Shown: positions 21,883-28,763 of the stretch, one piece after another | Position numbering within the stretch: the first letter of the stretch is position 1 | Layout of the letters: each line of letters begins with the position of its first letter | DNA from: a virus | Direction: 5' to 3' (one strand) | DNA length: 28,763 nucleotides | Virus record (IMG/VR): IMGVR_UViG_3300007734_000548 | Coordinates: 1-28,763 of that record | Position numbers and translations under genes: made by a program | The notes under the pieces: generated by a model | The model's database searches: none | What the model was told of the DNA's origin: nothing | The model's input: only the letters and a program-made list of their open reading frames with translations

Positions 21883-22284
21883 TGCTCACCGCCTCGCTAA
21901 GTAACCGAAGTTCCCGAATGCTTAGGCTTCGGGTTTGTTCTGGGGTCCAGTTGAATCGGAGGGCACACCAGACGGTCCAGCTGTCTGTTGAGCGTCCTCC
22001 TCTTTTGGGATACTGCCCTCATAAACATCAGGCATATTGTCTGGCACCTGAACAAACACATCAGTCAACATCCGCACTGTTAGCACTGCAGGCTCTACGC
22101 CTTGCTGTGCGCATGCCGCTGCGTAAATGTATTTGGCGTTCTTCGCACTTTTGAACGGGTGCGATAGGAGCGCCCACCACTCCTCATCACAATCCGTTTC
22201 AAGTTGTACCAGCTCATCAAGCGTGAAATCAGAAAGTCTGACCTGCTTGTTGTCTGGTGTGTTGACGGCCCACTCGTCAGCCAT
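21869..22284 (-). CDS. Tail assembly chaperone, long form made by -1 ribosomal frameshift
   Basis: Read in frame 0 from 22284 to the slippery site (residues 1-94), then in frame -1 to a TGA at 21869-21871, this gives 138 residues. The 44-residue extension is protein-like: WTVWCALRFNWTPEQ and SLSIRELRLLSEAV. Its aromatic WTPEQ plus L.IREL helix is like the T part of GT-type tail chaperones. The join is the heptamer C CCA AAA in the correct phase (22009-22003). Long-tailed phages conserve such frameshifts to make a minor GT product that recruits the tail protein and tape measure. Frame 0 has no such extension. Confidence 0.82.
21922..22284 (-). CDS. Tail assembly chaperone, short form (G-like)
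   Basis: A 120-residue protein between the major tail protein and the tape measure, the fixed place of the G-type chaperone. The first 80 residues form an alpha/beta start (RLSDFTLDELVQLETDCDEE) and helices with aromatic and alanine patches (WWALLSHPFKSAKNAKYIYAAACA). The C-terminal 30 residues are a disordered S/P/G/Q-rich tail, made only when no frameshift occurs. The protein ends at the TAA 21922-21924, two bases before the next reading of the shifted frame ends further on. It probably keeps the tape measure soluble during tail assembly. Confidence 0.8.
   Translation of the reverse strand: MADEWAVNTPDNKQVRLSDFTLDELVQLETDCDEEWWALLSHPFKSAKNAKYIYAAACAQQGVEPAVLTVRMLTDVFVQVPDNMPDVYEGSIPKEEDAQQTAGPSGVPSDSTGPQNKPEA
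22003..22009 (-). promoter_or_regulatory. Programmed -1 frameshift slippery site CCCAAAA
   Basis: On the coding strand the heptamer is C CCA AAA, with CCA (22008-22006) and AAA (22005-22003) as zero-frame codons, so it fits X XXY YYZ exactly. Both tRNAs can re-pair after slipping back one base (CCC, AAA). About 15 bases downstream a short CAGAC/GTCTG pairing (21969-21973, 21983-21987) could act as a stimulator; that is weak. Confidence 0.8.
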
Positions 22285-22286
22285 GA

Positions 22287-22697
22287 TCAGGTACCAACGC
22301 TGCTGATCGTTGAAGCAGCAGAACCGGTACCGCTGATCTCAACCGCACCGCTCACCGTCTGAGTGATTGACAGATCAAAGTGCGCAAGCCCAAAGAAGTA
22401 CTGAGCGTTGTCAGTCGACGGGTACAGGTAGAACTTGCGCCCTGCGGCAACCGAGGTTGTGATGTTGTACTGTGATCCTGCTGCAGTATCCCAGAACCCA
22501 CCGAAGCTGATGCTGCCATCAGGCAAACCAACAACATAGGTCTTGGAACCGTCGCCGAAGCTCGTGACCTCTGTTTTGTCTGTGGTTGAATCCAAACCCC
22601 ATGTGTTCAGGTTTGCGATCGGTGTAGCGGAACCGTTGCCGGCACTGGAATTATCTGCATAGACACGGCCCTTGCGACCGCTGATCGGATTAGCCAT
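22287..22697 (-). CDS. Major tail protein (tail tube)
   Basis: A 136-residue protein that precedes the chaperone gene by 2 bp. It begins MANPISGRKGRVYADN and continues as a beta sandwich with TDKTEVTSFGDGSKTYVVGL, GSISFGGFWDT, KFYLYPSTDNAQYFFG and FDLSITQTVSGAVEISG, ending in the VEISGTGS pattern typical of tail tube subunits. It polymerises into the tail tube. Its start shares one base with the preceding stop (TAATG); an ATG 27 bases further upstream is less likely. Confidence 0.82.
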   Translation of the reverse strand: MANPISGRKGRVYADNSSAGNGSATPIANLNTWGLDSTTDKTEVTSFGDGSKTYVVGLPDGSISFGGFWDTAAGSQYNITTSVAAGRKFYLYPSTDNAQYFFGLAHFDLSITQTVSGAVEISGTGSAASTISSVGT

Positions 22698-23737
22698 TAG
22701 CTTTCTCTTTTCACTAGGCCACAAGCCTCTAGAAGCTTGTGGGCATTCATTGGAAACGTACGATCAGCGACCACACGTTTTGCCTGCTCAGCAGCAATTT
22801 GCCGCTCAACGGGATTCTCAAGAGCCCAGCGAATTAACTCGCCAAGTTCTTCAGGACTATTAAAAGTAGGGAGCATCGGAAACAACTCATCAGACTCACC
22901 ACGAGACTGCCGTGCAAACCAAGTGCCAGATGCCGCAAGCTCGATCTCACGAGGCCCAACAGACCAACCATCAGCACCATCAGAAATATCACCGTTGTTC
23001 TCAGTACGGTAAATGTTGAACGAGGTTTTAGCACCACGGTACAACTCAGCAGTCTGCACATTGTCAATGCAGTCTTCGATATCATGCACAACACGATCAG
23101 CCAGGACTGTTGGCACATTCTGCCAGTTACCCGCAAGAGCCAAGTCAATGCCGTCGAAGTTGCACCGCTCAAGGAAAGCAACCCTCGACGGGTAACCCGT
23201 ACCAACAAACACACAATCGCTGAGATAGTCCTCGTGGGCTTCGCCCTCGTGATGGATGTCAGGCCGGTAAGCATGCGGAGTGTAGATAGCTGTTGTTAGC
23301 GTTGCGTACTGGCCCATGTTTGTCGGGTCGTTCAATGCCACAGCATCGAAGTGCGGTGCGATCAACAACTGGCGTGATTCCTCATACGGTGATTCTGTCA
23401 TCACGCACGCTGTTTTGATTCCACGCCCACGGCAAACCTCAAGAAACTGCGGGTCAACCGTGAAACCTGAAACGAACACGATGAGTTGCGGCCACCAGTA
23501 CAACACTGATTGTGGCAGGCCACTAATCGCAAACGAGTACACATTCTCTGGTTTTGGGAACGCCTTGACGAAGGTGCCGTCATCCATGCCAAGGTGCGCA
23601 ATCGCAGCCCATGTGAGCCGGTCACCCAAATTGTAAGACTGGACCTCGTGGCCTAACTCTGTAAACCCCTCAACCCAACCATCATGCACATCTTGCACCG
23701 AGAAGTTAGGACCAGGGTGAACAACAAGAATACGCAC
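22697..23737 (-). CDS. GT-B glycosyltransferase, CgeB/DUF3880-like
   Basis: A 346-residue protein. The N-terminal Rossmann-like domain starts MRILVVHPGPNFSVQD and holds PQLIVFVSGF, GIKTACVMTESPYE and FDAVALNDP. The C-terminal domain has VFVGTGYPSRVAFLE, LALAGNW, LYRGAKTSFNIYR and the nucleotide-sugar-binding GPREIELAASGTWFARQ, followed by SPEELGELIRWAL. This matches CgeB-like glycosyltransferases, which use a nucleotide-sugar donor. The acceptor is unknown. It is placed between head-tail connector and major tail genes, an unusual spot, pointing to a virion or tail-tube modification. The GTG start at 23737 overlaps the preceding stop (TAGTG). Confidence 0.85.
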   Translation of the reverse strand: MRILVVHPGPNFSVQDVHDGWVEGFTELGHEVQSYNLGDRLTWAAIAHLGMDDGTFVKAFPKPENVYSFAISGLPQSVLYWWPQLIVFVSGFTVDPQFLEVCRGRGIKTACVMTESPYEESRQLLIAPHFDAVALNDPTNMGQYATLTTAIYTPHAYRPDIHHEGEAHEDYLSDCVFVGTGYPSRVAFLERCNFDGIDLALAGNWQNVPTVLADRVVHDIEDCIDNVQTAELYRGAKTSFNIYRTENNGDISDGADGWSVGPREIELAASGTWFARQSRGESDELFPMLPTFNSPEELGELIRWALENPVERQIAAEQAKRVVADRTFPMNAHKLLEACGLVKRES

Positions 23738-24225
23738 TACTTGCGGTGAGCTTCCAACAGCGCAAACTTCTGAGTGCGTTTGTACGCTTGCATTGCGCCT
23801 GCTTGGCTTGAACGGATACCGATAGCCCACGCACTAGTGCCATGCCTACCAGGGTGAACCACAGAACCGCTGGCAAACCCGCCATCAGCGAACTTCAAAG
23901 CTTTCAAACCTTTACGTTTCCTCGGTTTAATAACGTGAGCGGGTGACCCATACTCGAGTACCCACCAGATCCCCATCGGTCGTGCAAGCAGTGTTGCGTT
24001 CGCATGGACTTTGCTGCCACCAACCTCAAACCCTGCGCCTAAGCGTGGGCCTTGCTTGCCTTTCCATTTGGAAAACCTGCGATCACCACCAGTGAACCCA
24101 GCGGCAGAACTCAACACACCAGACTTGTAAACCATCGCAGCGGCAATCGTCGCTTTGCGGTTTACGTCGGTGAGGTTGTCACCGTATTTGATCATCTTAA
24201 AACCGAACGAATCAACTGCGCTCAT
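23737..24225 (-). CDS. Head-tail connector / tail completion protein (gp10-like)
   Basis: A 162-residue basic protein in the neck-gene position, after the connector genes and before the tail genes. Its core (GFKMIKYGDNLTDVNRKATI, AMVYKSGVLSSAAG) and the segment WWVLEYGSPAHVIKPRKRKG resemble HK97 gp10-like tail-completion or neck proteins. It probably joins the portal-connector to the tail. It overlaps the preceding gene by 4 bp (ATGA). Confidence 0.72.
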   Translation of the reverse strand: MSAVDSFGFKMIKYGDNLTDVNRKATIAAAMVYKSGVLSSAAGFTGGDRRFSKWKGKQGPRLGAGFEVGGSKVHANATLLARPMGIWWVLEYGSPAHVIKPRKRKGLKALKFADGGFASGSVVHPGRHGTSAWAIGIRSSQAGAMQAYKRTQKFALLEAHRK

Positions 24226-24614
24226 GTTCTCACCATCACGCTCACATCTGCAGCGTAGTAGCCGACATCGGCAACGGTGAGCTCACGGTACCCACCGATT
24301 GATTCCACAAAGAAGTTGATGCCAGGAGGCGTAGCGGATTCGATAGCGTCGACTACTGACCACGGGCCGTCAGTGTCGAGCATTGCGTCAAGGGTGACGA
24401 TCTGGTCAACGTGTTTGTGTGAGACAACAACGGTGACATCGACTTTGGTTTCACGGTTTCCATCAAACGTCATGGGCACGATGGAGAATCCTGCGATGAA
24501 CGCTGCAGGCGGATTCAAATCCTCGGGTGGGAAACGGTAAATGTTGAGCCCTGGCACAGCGTTGATTGCCTGCGCTAACGCTTCTCGAATCTCACCGTTC
24601 GTGATCGAGCTCAT
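24222..24614 (-). CDS. Neck / tail terminator-like protein
   Basis: A 130-residue protein with a helical start (SITNGEIREALAQAINAVPG), a beta-rich body (AAFIAGFSIVPMTFDG, KVDVTVVVSHK) and a VDAIESATPPGINFFVESIGGY segment. The layout is that of siphophage head completion or tail terminator proteins. Exact identity is uncertain, but the order connector - this - gp10-like - tail tube supports a neck role. ATGA overlaps join it to both neighbours. Confidence 0.65.
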   Translation of the reverse strand: MSSITNGEIREALAQAINAVPGLNIYRFPPEDLNPPAAFIAGFSIVPMTFDGNRETKVDVTVVVSHKHVDQIVTLDAMLDTDGPWSVVDAIESATPPGINFFVESIGGYRELTVADVGYYAADVSVMVRT

Positions 24615-25228
24615 GCGATACCAAAGTTCTGACCATGCCGGTACGGTGCGAGCAACTGGCGGGCCCTTGGCGGCATTGTCTGAGAAACCCTCACAACACC
24701 AAACTCGCCAAACCCAGCAACACCCAACGGTGCAGACTCAAGCTTTGCAATCTCAGCAACCAACAACCGGCACGCCTGTTTCACATCGAGCGGTACAGCT
24801 GGCCAGCCCCATACGCCTGTGATCTCTACCGTGTTTTGTCGCATGTTGAATGTGGGTACGGGCCACTGTGTTCCACCGAGTAGTGAGATCAGCGTGTACG
24901 GCTCTTCTGCGGTCGGTGCGTTATACGGCAACAACTGGTAAGCGGTCGCACCAATCGTTGTGGAATACGTGCCAGCGCCTGTTGGATCTGTTTTGAGTGT
25001 GGTGATCGATACCAGATCATCAAACGGGCCCATTCGCAGCGAGTAGATGTCATCTGTTGCGAACGTGCGTGCTTCGGTCACCTGGAAGAATGTGCGCCCG
25101 CAGTAACGGTCGATCAACCTCGAGCTTGAAGTCACCACATCATCCAGAAGGCTTGTGTCTTGCACAAGGTTCTGCCCAACATACGCCAACGCTTCAGCCT
25201 GCGTGAGATACCCATTTGTGATTGTCAT
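24611..25228 (-). CDS. Head-tail connector (gp6-like adaptor)
   Basis: A 205-residue protein with the gp6-like adaptor pattern: TITNGYLTQAEALAYVGQ, then a helix SSRLIDRYCGRTFF, a beta section (SLRMGPFDDLVSITTLKTD), WPVPTFNMRQNTVEITGVWGW and a C-terminal helix VKQACRLLVAEIAKLES. Adaptors of this kind form the ring under the portal. ATG 25228 has GGAGA 7 bases upstream; the longer open frame overlaps the methyltransferase gene and is rejected. Confidence 0.78.
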   Translation of the reverse strand: MTITNGYLTQAEALAYVGQNLVQDTSLLDDVVTSSSRLIDRYCGRTFFQVTEARTFATDDIYSLRMGPFDDLVSITTLKTDPTGAGTYSTTIGATAYQLLPYNAPTAEEPYTLISLLGGTQWPVPTFNMRQNTVEITGVWGWPAVPLDVKQACRLLVAEIAKLESAPLGVAGFGEFGVVRVSQTMPPRARQLLAPYRHGQNFGIA

Positions 25229-25232
25229 GCGT

Positions 25233-25715
25233 TCATCTCCATGCTGCAGCCCGTACGTCTTCGCCTTGCACATCAATCACATGCTTTGAAAAGTTGCGAT
25301 CCAAAAGCTGTGCAAGCAAATCGGGGTCAATGTTGTTGTAGTACTCACCTGGTTGCAAAGCCCCACCATCGGAAGCGGAGTGCGCTGCCCGACCGTGCGT
25401 AGCTGCGGTGAAGATCAGCAGACCAGTTTTCTTGTTCAGAAGGTCCCTGATGTGTTTGAGGTGAAGCGGCCAGTCATGCGTGTGTTCCGCAACTTCAAGG
25501 TACAAGCCCACATCGAATGGTTGTTCATTGCCGTAATCCAAGATGTCGCCAACCCATGTCACCTCTGGTGAAGGCACAAGGTCCACGACTTCAAACGTCG
25601 AATGCTCAAACAGGTACTCAGGGTTGCCGTTGATGTCCCGCCCGCCCACATCGAGCACAGTGCAAGGCCCAGAAGGTACCCACCTTTGAACCCACTCAAG
25701 CACTGCATGGTGCAT
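25233..25715 (-). CDS. Class I SAM-dependent methyltransferase
   Basis: A 160-residue protein. Motif I is TVLDVGGRDINGN (about 19-31); FEVVDLVPSP follows as the second strand; VGDILDYGNEQPFDVGLYLEVAEHTHDW holds the acidic post-I and motif IV-like parts (given as two joined segments); LLNKKTGLLIFTAAT is the fifth strand. The fold is a short Rossmann methyltransferase like those acting on small molecules or sugars, as no target-recognition domain is seen. It lies between a polytopic membrane protein and the connector gene, inside the head block. Its ATG shares one base with the preceding stop (TAATG), so it is coupled to the membrane-protein gene. Confidence 0.8.
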   Translation of the reverse strand: MHHAVLEWVQRWVPSGPCTVLDVGGRDINGNPEYLFEHSTFEVVDLVPSPEVTWVGDILDYGNEQPFDVGLYLEVAEHTHDWPLHLKHIRDLLNKKTGLLIFTAATHGRAAHSASDGGALQPGEYYNNIDPDLLAQLLDRNFSKHVIDVQGEDVRAAAWR

Positions 25716-26524
25716 TAGATGACCTCGGGCTTTCTCCACCAGAAGAAGTGAGCAATCAGTATCAGCGGCAACCATTGCACCGGCAACACCTGCACAGCCG
25801 CTAAGGCCATCACAGGCCCAGCAGCCGTGTGCAACAGTCGAACCGTGTCAGTAGCAACCAGAAGCTGTGCATACGCTAGAACGAGAATCAGAAGCGTCTG
25901 CCACGACGGACGGTAAAGCGCTGCGAGTGTCGCACCCCACGGTGCGACCATCAGCCAAGCATCACGCCAACGCCCACAATGAGCTTCCATAGCAGTGATC
26001 ACAGGATGCTCATACACCCTGCGCAACAAAGGTTGTGCAGTCACCTGATCAACCTGTGGTTTGCGAACAAACCAGACAACAGCCGGCACGATCAAACCGA
26101 TCAGCATGATCGGATGCCATGCCCACACTGCAGCAAACACAGGTGAAGTTTCCTTGATGGAAGCGGCAACCAGAATCAGCAACACCGCTACAGGCCACAG
26201 GCCGTGATCGAAACAAGCAACCGCCATGATCGCCACAGCCATCGCAGGTAAATCAACGCCAACAGGACGTACTACTTGCGGGCCCCACACTCCTGGCAAC
26301 GCCAGCAACAACACCGCTGCAGCTGCCGCACGCTCGATGCCAAGATCCCAGCACCACCACAACATCCCTGCTGCAGCCACAACCCACGACGCAACCCACA
26401 CCGCACGCCACCTGCGCAAATCATCCTTACAAACAGTCGGCAACAACCAGCGCAGGTTAAACGGTCGTGCTACCGGAACACCCTTGCCAGCAAGGATGTA
26501 CCTGCTGGCATCAGGTCCTAGCAT
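25715..26524 (-). CDS. Polytopic membrane protein, unknown (GT-C-like possible)
   Basis: A 269-residue protein with about seven or eight membrane segments, e.g. WVASWVVAAAGMLWW (44-58), the alanine/leucine stretch 66-80, AMAVAIMAVACF, LWPVAVLLILVAAS, IMLIGLIVPAVVWFV, and two or three near the C-terminus. The N-terminal stretch before the first span (GPDASRYILAGKGVPVARPF) and NLRWLLPTVC could be the loop of a truncated GT-C-type glycosyltransferase or a sugar-lipid transporter. Neither is proven. A multi-span protein between capsid and connector genes is unusual. It overlaps the glycosyltransferase gene by 14 bp, so the two should be made together. Confidence 0.7.
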   Translation of the reverse strand: MLGPDASRYILAGKGVPVARPFNLRWLLPTVCKDDLRRWRAVWVASWVVAAAGMLWWCWDLGIERAAAAAVLLLALPGVWGPQVVRPVGVDLPAMAVAIMAVACFDHGLWPVAVLLILVAASIKETSPVFAAVWAWHPIMLIGLIVPAVVWFVRKPQVDQVTAQPLLRRVYEHPVITAMEAHCGRWRDAWLMVAPWGATLAALYRPSWQTLLILVLAYAQLLVATDTVRLLHTAAGPVMALAAVQVLPVQWLPLILIAHFFWWRKPEVI

Positions 26525-27314
26525 TATCGTCCGTCAGCTTCGGCTCCTCTGGCGGTTGCACACCCATCGTCTTCGTGTCTTCAGGCCAGTAAACCCGCCC
26601 GCCTTTGTGATGACCAACATGCGCAGTCGTGTCCACATAAACCTTGTGGCCCTGCTCGCCCGCACGCAAACAAAAACTCACATCCTCGCCCAACGCCCAT
26701 TCCGAGCCATCATCACCAAAGCGAATATCGAAACCAAACCAGCAGTTCGTACTGCCACCACTCTGATCAAACATCTGTTGCAACACTGAGCGGTGGATCA
26801 GCAAGCACCCAGTGCCTGTGGCTGTGACTTGTGCCAGCTGGTTTGGTGCCCAGTCCAGCATCACTTGTGTGATGGTGTTGGGGTCATCAATGAACAAGGT
26901 TGGGATGCAGCCATCACTAGTCAAGATCACGCACAAGGCACCCAATACTTTGACATCATGTTCAACTGCTCGTGCAACCATTTGGTGCATCAACTCTGGT
27001 TTGAAAACCATGTCAGTGTCTACAAACCACAACCACTCTGCTTCAAGGTTGTTGTGCAAGAACTCATCACAAAGCCTGTTACGAGCTTTGGCAAGGTTTG
27101 CTGTGGCTTCCAAAGCCACATAGTTATGCAGCAAGCGCAGATCAATTGGGTTGGGTGACTCTGGGGCACCTAGTGCTTCCCAGATTTGTACTGCTCGTTC
27201 TCGGTCCCACATATCAAGTTCCCAGAAGGAGCGCATGAAACGTGTGGAAATGTCGTGGCCTGTTGAAGGAAACGCCAGCAGCACTTTGCCAGGGTGATCA
27301 AAAGTCTCTTGCAT
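26511..27314 (-). CDS. GT-A family glycosyltransferase
   Basis: A 267-residue protein with a GT2-like core. VLLAFPSTGHDISTRFM opens it; LAKARNRLCDEFL precedes the metal-binding WLWFVDTDMVF with D99-T100-D101 (DxD); VTATGTGCLLIHRS and GFDIRFG follow; ALGEDVSFCLRAGEQGHKVYVD holds the acidic E210-D211 pair, then HVGHH may bind metal. It should transfer a sugar from a nucleotide donor. It is the first gene after the capsid gene and is followed by a membrane protein and a methyltransferase, so capsid or cell-wall glycan modification is plausible. AAAGGA lies 6 bases before ATG 27314. Confidence 0.85.
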   Translation of the reverse strand: MQETFDHPGKVLLAFPSTGHDISTRFMRSFWELDMWDRERAVQIWEALGAPESPNPIDLRLLHNYVALEATANLAKARNRLCDEFLHNNLEAEWLWFVDTDMVFKPELMHQMVARAVEHDVKVLGALCVILTSDGCIPTLFIDDPNTITQVMLDWAPNQLAQVTATGTGCLLIHRSVLQQMFDQSGGSTNCWFGFDIRFGDDGSEWALGEDVSFCLRAGEQGHKVYVDTTAHVGHHKGGRVYWPEDTKTMGVQPPEEPKLTDDNART

Positions 27315-27343
27315 GTTTATCCTTTGGGTTTTCGGAATTGGGT

Positions 27344-27376
27344 GGTGGTGCAAGCAAGCCCACTGCCTGCACCACC
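27344..27376 (-). terminator. Hairpin after the capsid gene
   Basis: GGTGGTGCA (27344-27352) pairs with TGCACCACC (27368-27376), and the stem can extend by a base or two. It lies between the capsid stop (27390) and the glycosyltransferase start (27314). There is no long T-run, so it may be a partial terminator or a 3' stabiliser that keeps capsid mRNA abundant and the downstream genes lower. Confidence 0.55.
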
Positions 27377-27389
27377 ATCACAGATTTGA

Positions 27390-28748
27390 CTAGCTCAATA
27401 CTTGCTTGAAGCCCGTACCAGACAGCACCACAGTGGCCGACGGAAAACGCCCAGCCGTATATGCGGAAAAGCCGTATACGACCATGGTCACTGTGAGGTT
27501 CTGTGCAGCAACCTCACTGAGAGTCAAACCAACTGGCGCGCCAGCTGCTTCAAAATACAGGTTGTCGGATCGTCTTGTGATGACCACGCGATCCTCGTCA
27601 GTGCTGGCTCCAGCGGCTGTGGTCATGCCACCGTCTGTGACGACTGGAACACCAGCGATTGATCCCACTGGCGCATAGCCTGCAGCGACACCAGCACCAA
27701 CAGCATTGAACGAGTTGTACCCTTCAATGGCCACAAGTGGGCGCAGTGAAGAATCAGACTGGGCGCATAGCCAAGCCCAACGGCGTGGGTGCATCAGGAT
27801 CAGGTCTGCTGCTGCGTATCGTGCAGCGTTGACCTTGCCAAGCCCATTGTGGATTGCAGCAACAAAGGATGCGCCTGTGGTGCAGTTGGCACCGCCCCAT
27901 GCTGCAGTCTGCACTGAAGTGGTGTTCAGGATTCCGAAGTGGCCACCAGCGGTGCCATCACCATTGATTGCTGACACGTTGGTCTTGGTCGCGTACTGCT
28001 GGTATAGATCAGCCAACAGGATGCCAGCAATACCAGTTCCACGCTCAACAGACTGGCGTGAAACCAACTGCTGACCAGCAAACGTACGCACTGGCACAGT
28101 CAGATCAGACTCTCCAAATGTTGTGTTCTGGACCGCCGTATTTTCGGTAGTCTGAGCAGCAACACCAGTGGCAGTATTTCCGCGCGGGATCACAAGATTC
28201 ATTCCAGAATCTGGCAAGGCCACTTGGGTGACACTTTCAAGGAAAGGCCGACCAGATGCAAGCGTTGGTGCAAACTGCTCAGTCAAGTACTGGGGAACTA
28301 CCAAGCCACCAAAAGCGCCGCTCGTGCTGCGGTAGCTGATCAGGCTTTCATCACGGCTGCGTGCAAGACGATCAGCAGCAGCCTGGTCATTGTTGAACTT
28401 GGCTGCAACAGCATCTGCAAAGAAGTCATGCTCACCATCTTGGCGGTAGGTCTTCTCCTCGGAAACAACTTTGATGTTCATTGGGATCACTTCTTTTCTA
28501 GCCTCTGCGGCTTTTTCGGATCGGGCTGCAAGGTCAACAAGGTCTGCTTCACGCGCCTGAAGGGCTGTGATCTTGTCGTCAATCTCGCGAAGTTCTGCGC
28601 GAGCTGCGTCGAACTTTTCGGTTTCTTCTGCGTTCATCTCTGAACGGCCTTCTTCTTCGATTGCTGCAATTACTGCTTGCACAGCTGCTTCAGAAACTTC
28701 ACGTTCATCAAGAGCTGCAGAAATCAAACTGCGGATCTGGTCCAACAT
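27390..28748 (-). CDS. Major capsid protein, HK97 fold, with N-terminal scaffold (delta) domain
   Basis: A 452-residue protein. Residues 1-85 are a charged coiled coil (SEAAVQAVIAAIEEEGRSEM, EKFDAARAELREIDDKITAL), the scaffold domain removed by the prohead protease in HK97-type phages. The cleavage site should lie near residues 85-125. The capsid domain follows with GGLVVPQYLTEQF, FLESVTQVALPDSG, QQLVSRQSVERG, the central LILMHPRRWAWL and VVTDGGM, ending in a beta-rich TVVLSGTGFKQ. Separate scaffold is not needed with this layout. AAGG lies 8 bases before the ATG. Portal and protease genes should lie beyond the right edge. Confidence 0.93.
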   Translation of the reverse strand: MLDQIRSLISAALDEREVSEAAVQAVIAAIEEEGRSEMNAEETEKFDAARAELREIDDKITALQAREADLVDLAARSEKAAEARKEVIPMNIKVVSEEKTYRQDGEHDFFADAVAAKFNNDQAAADRLARSRDESLISYRSTSGAFGGLVVPQYLTEQFAPTLASGRPFLESVTQVALPDSGMNLVIPRGNTATGVAAQTTENTAVQNTTFGESDLTVPVRTFAGQQLVSRQSVERGTGIAGILLADLYQQYATKTNVSAINGDGTAGGHFGILNTTSVQTAAWGGANCTTGASFVAAIHNGLGKVNAARYAAADLILMHPRRWAWLCAQSDSSLRPLVAIEGYNSFNAVGAGVAAGYAPVGSIAGVPVVTDGGMTTAAGASTDEDRVVITRRSDNLYFEAAGAPVGLTLSEVAAQNLTVTMVVYGFSAYTAGRFPSATVVLSGTGFKQVLS

Positions 28749-28763
28749 ATGTGGAACCTTTCT

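Noticed and set aside
1-28763. tRNA genes
   Set aside because: No cloverleaf-like arrangement with a GTTCNANNC T-loop was noticed in any intergenic stretch; the window has almost no room for one.

Overview
The window is a stretch of a tailed double-stranded DNA phage (siphovirus-like, HK97-fold capsid) that infects an actinobacterium. Evidence for the host group: two WhiB-like iron-sulfur regulators, an Rpf/transglycosylase-like lipoprotein, a prim-pol/helicase replication protein of the type common in actinophages, and an amidase endolysin with a peptidoglycan-binding domain. By eye the base composition is moderately GC-rich. The host genus cannot be named from sequence alone. No integrase, terminase, portal or prohead protease lies in the window; the last three probably sit beyond position 28763, upstream of the capsid gene, so the genome is incomplete here or opened at an arbitrary point.

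Layout: every gene but one is on the minus strand, so the map reads right to left. Late region, 28748 to 11698: major capsid protein; a glycosyltransferase, a polytopic membrane protein and a methyltransferase; three head-tail connector/neck proteins; a second glycosyltransferase; major tail protein; a tail assembly chaperone with a programmed -1 frameshift site (CCCAAAA); tape measure; several tail-tip genes; a beta-propeller protein; endolysin, holin, tail-fibre genes and a final membrane protein. A bidirectional terminator hairpin (11598-11647) separates this from a single plus-strand gene, the Rpf-like lipoprotein (11160-11576), which faces away from the early genes across a control region with GTTGCAC-type inverted repeats.

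Early region, 10947 to 104: small regulators and unknowns, a RecB/Cas4-like exonuclease, an OB-like DNA-binding candidate, a resolvase-like nuclease, two WhiB-like proteins flanking a 50-residue zinc-ribbon protein, the TcmP / three-Cys-motif pair (the latter fused to a ParB-like domain), the prim-pol/helicase, and an HNH endonuclease. Genes are tightly packed with ATGA, TGATG and TAATG junctions, so both regions are long translationally coupled operons.

Most notable: (1) the ParB/three-Cys radical-SAM-like fusion coupled to TcmP, a candidate nucleic-acid modification system; (2) ten TGTCCCG(C/A) repeats, mostly 10-13 bp apart, in the 3' end of the primase gene and in all three frames, which suggests selection on DNA, possibly an origin; (3) three DnaA-box-like repeats at positions 41-81; (4) a glycosylation/methylation gene set interleaved with head and tail genes; (5) the frameshifted tail chaperone; (6) a 26-bp perfect palindrome near a composition change inside the fusion gene.
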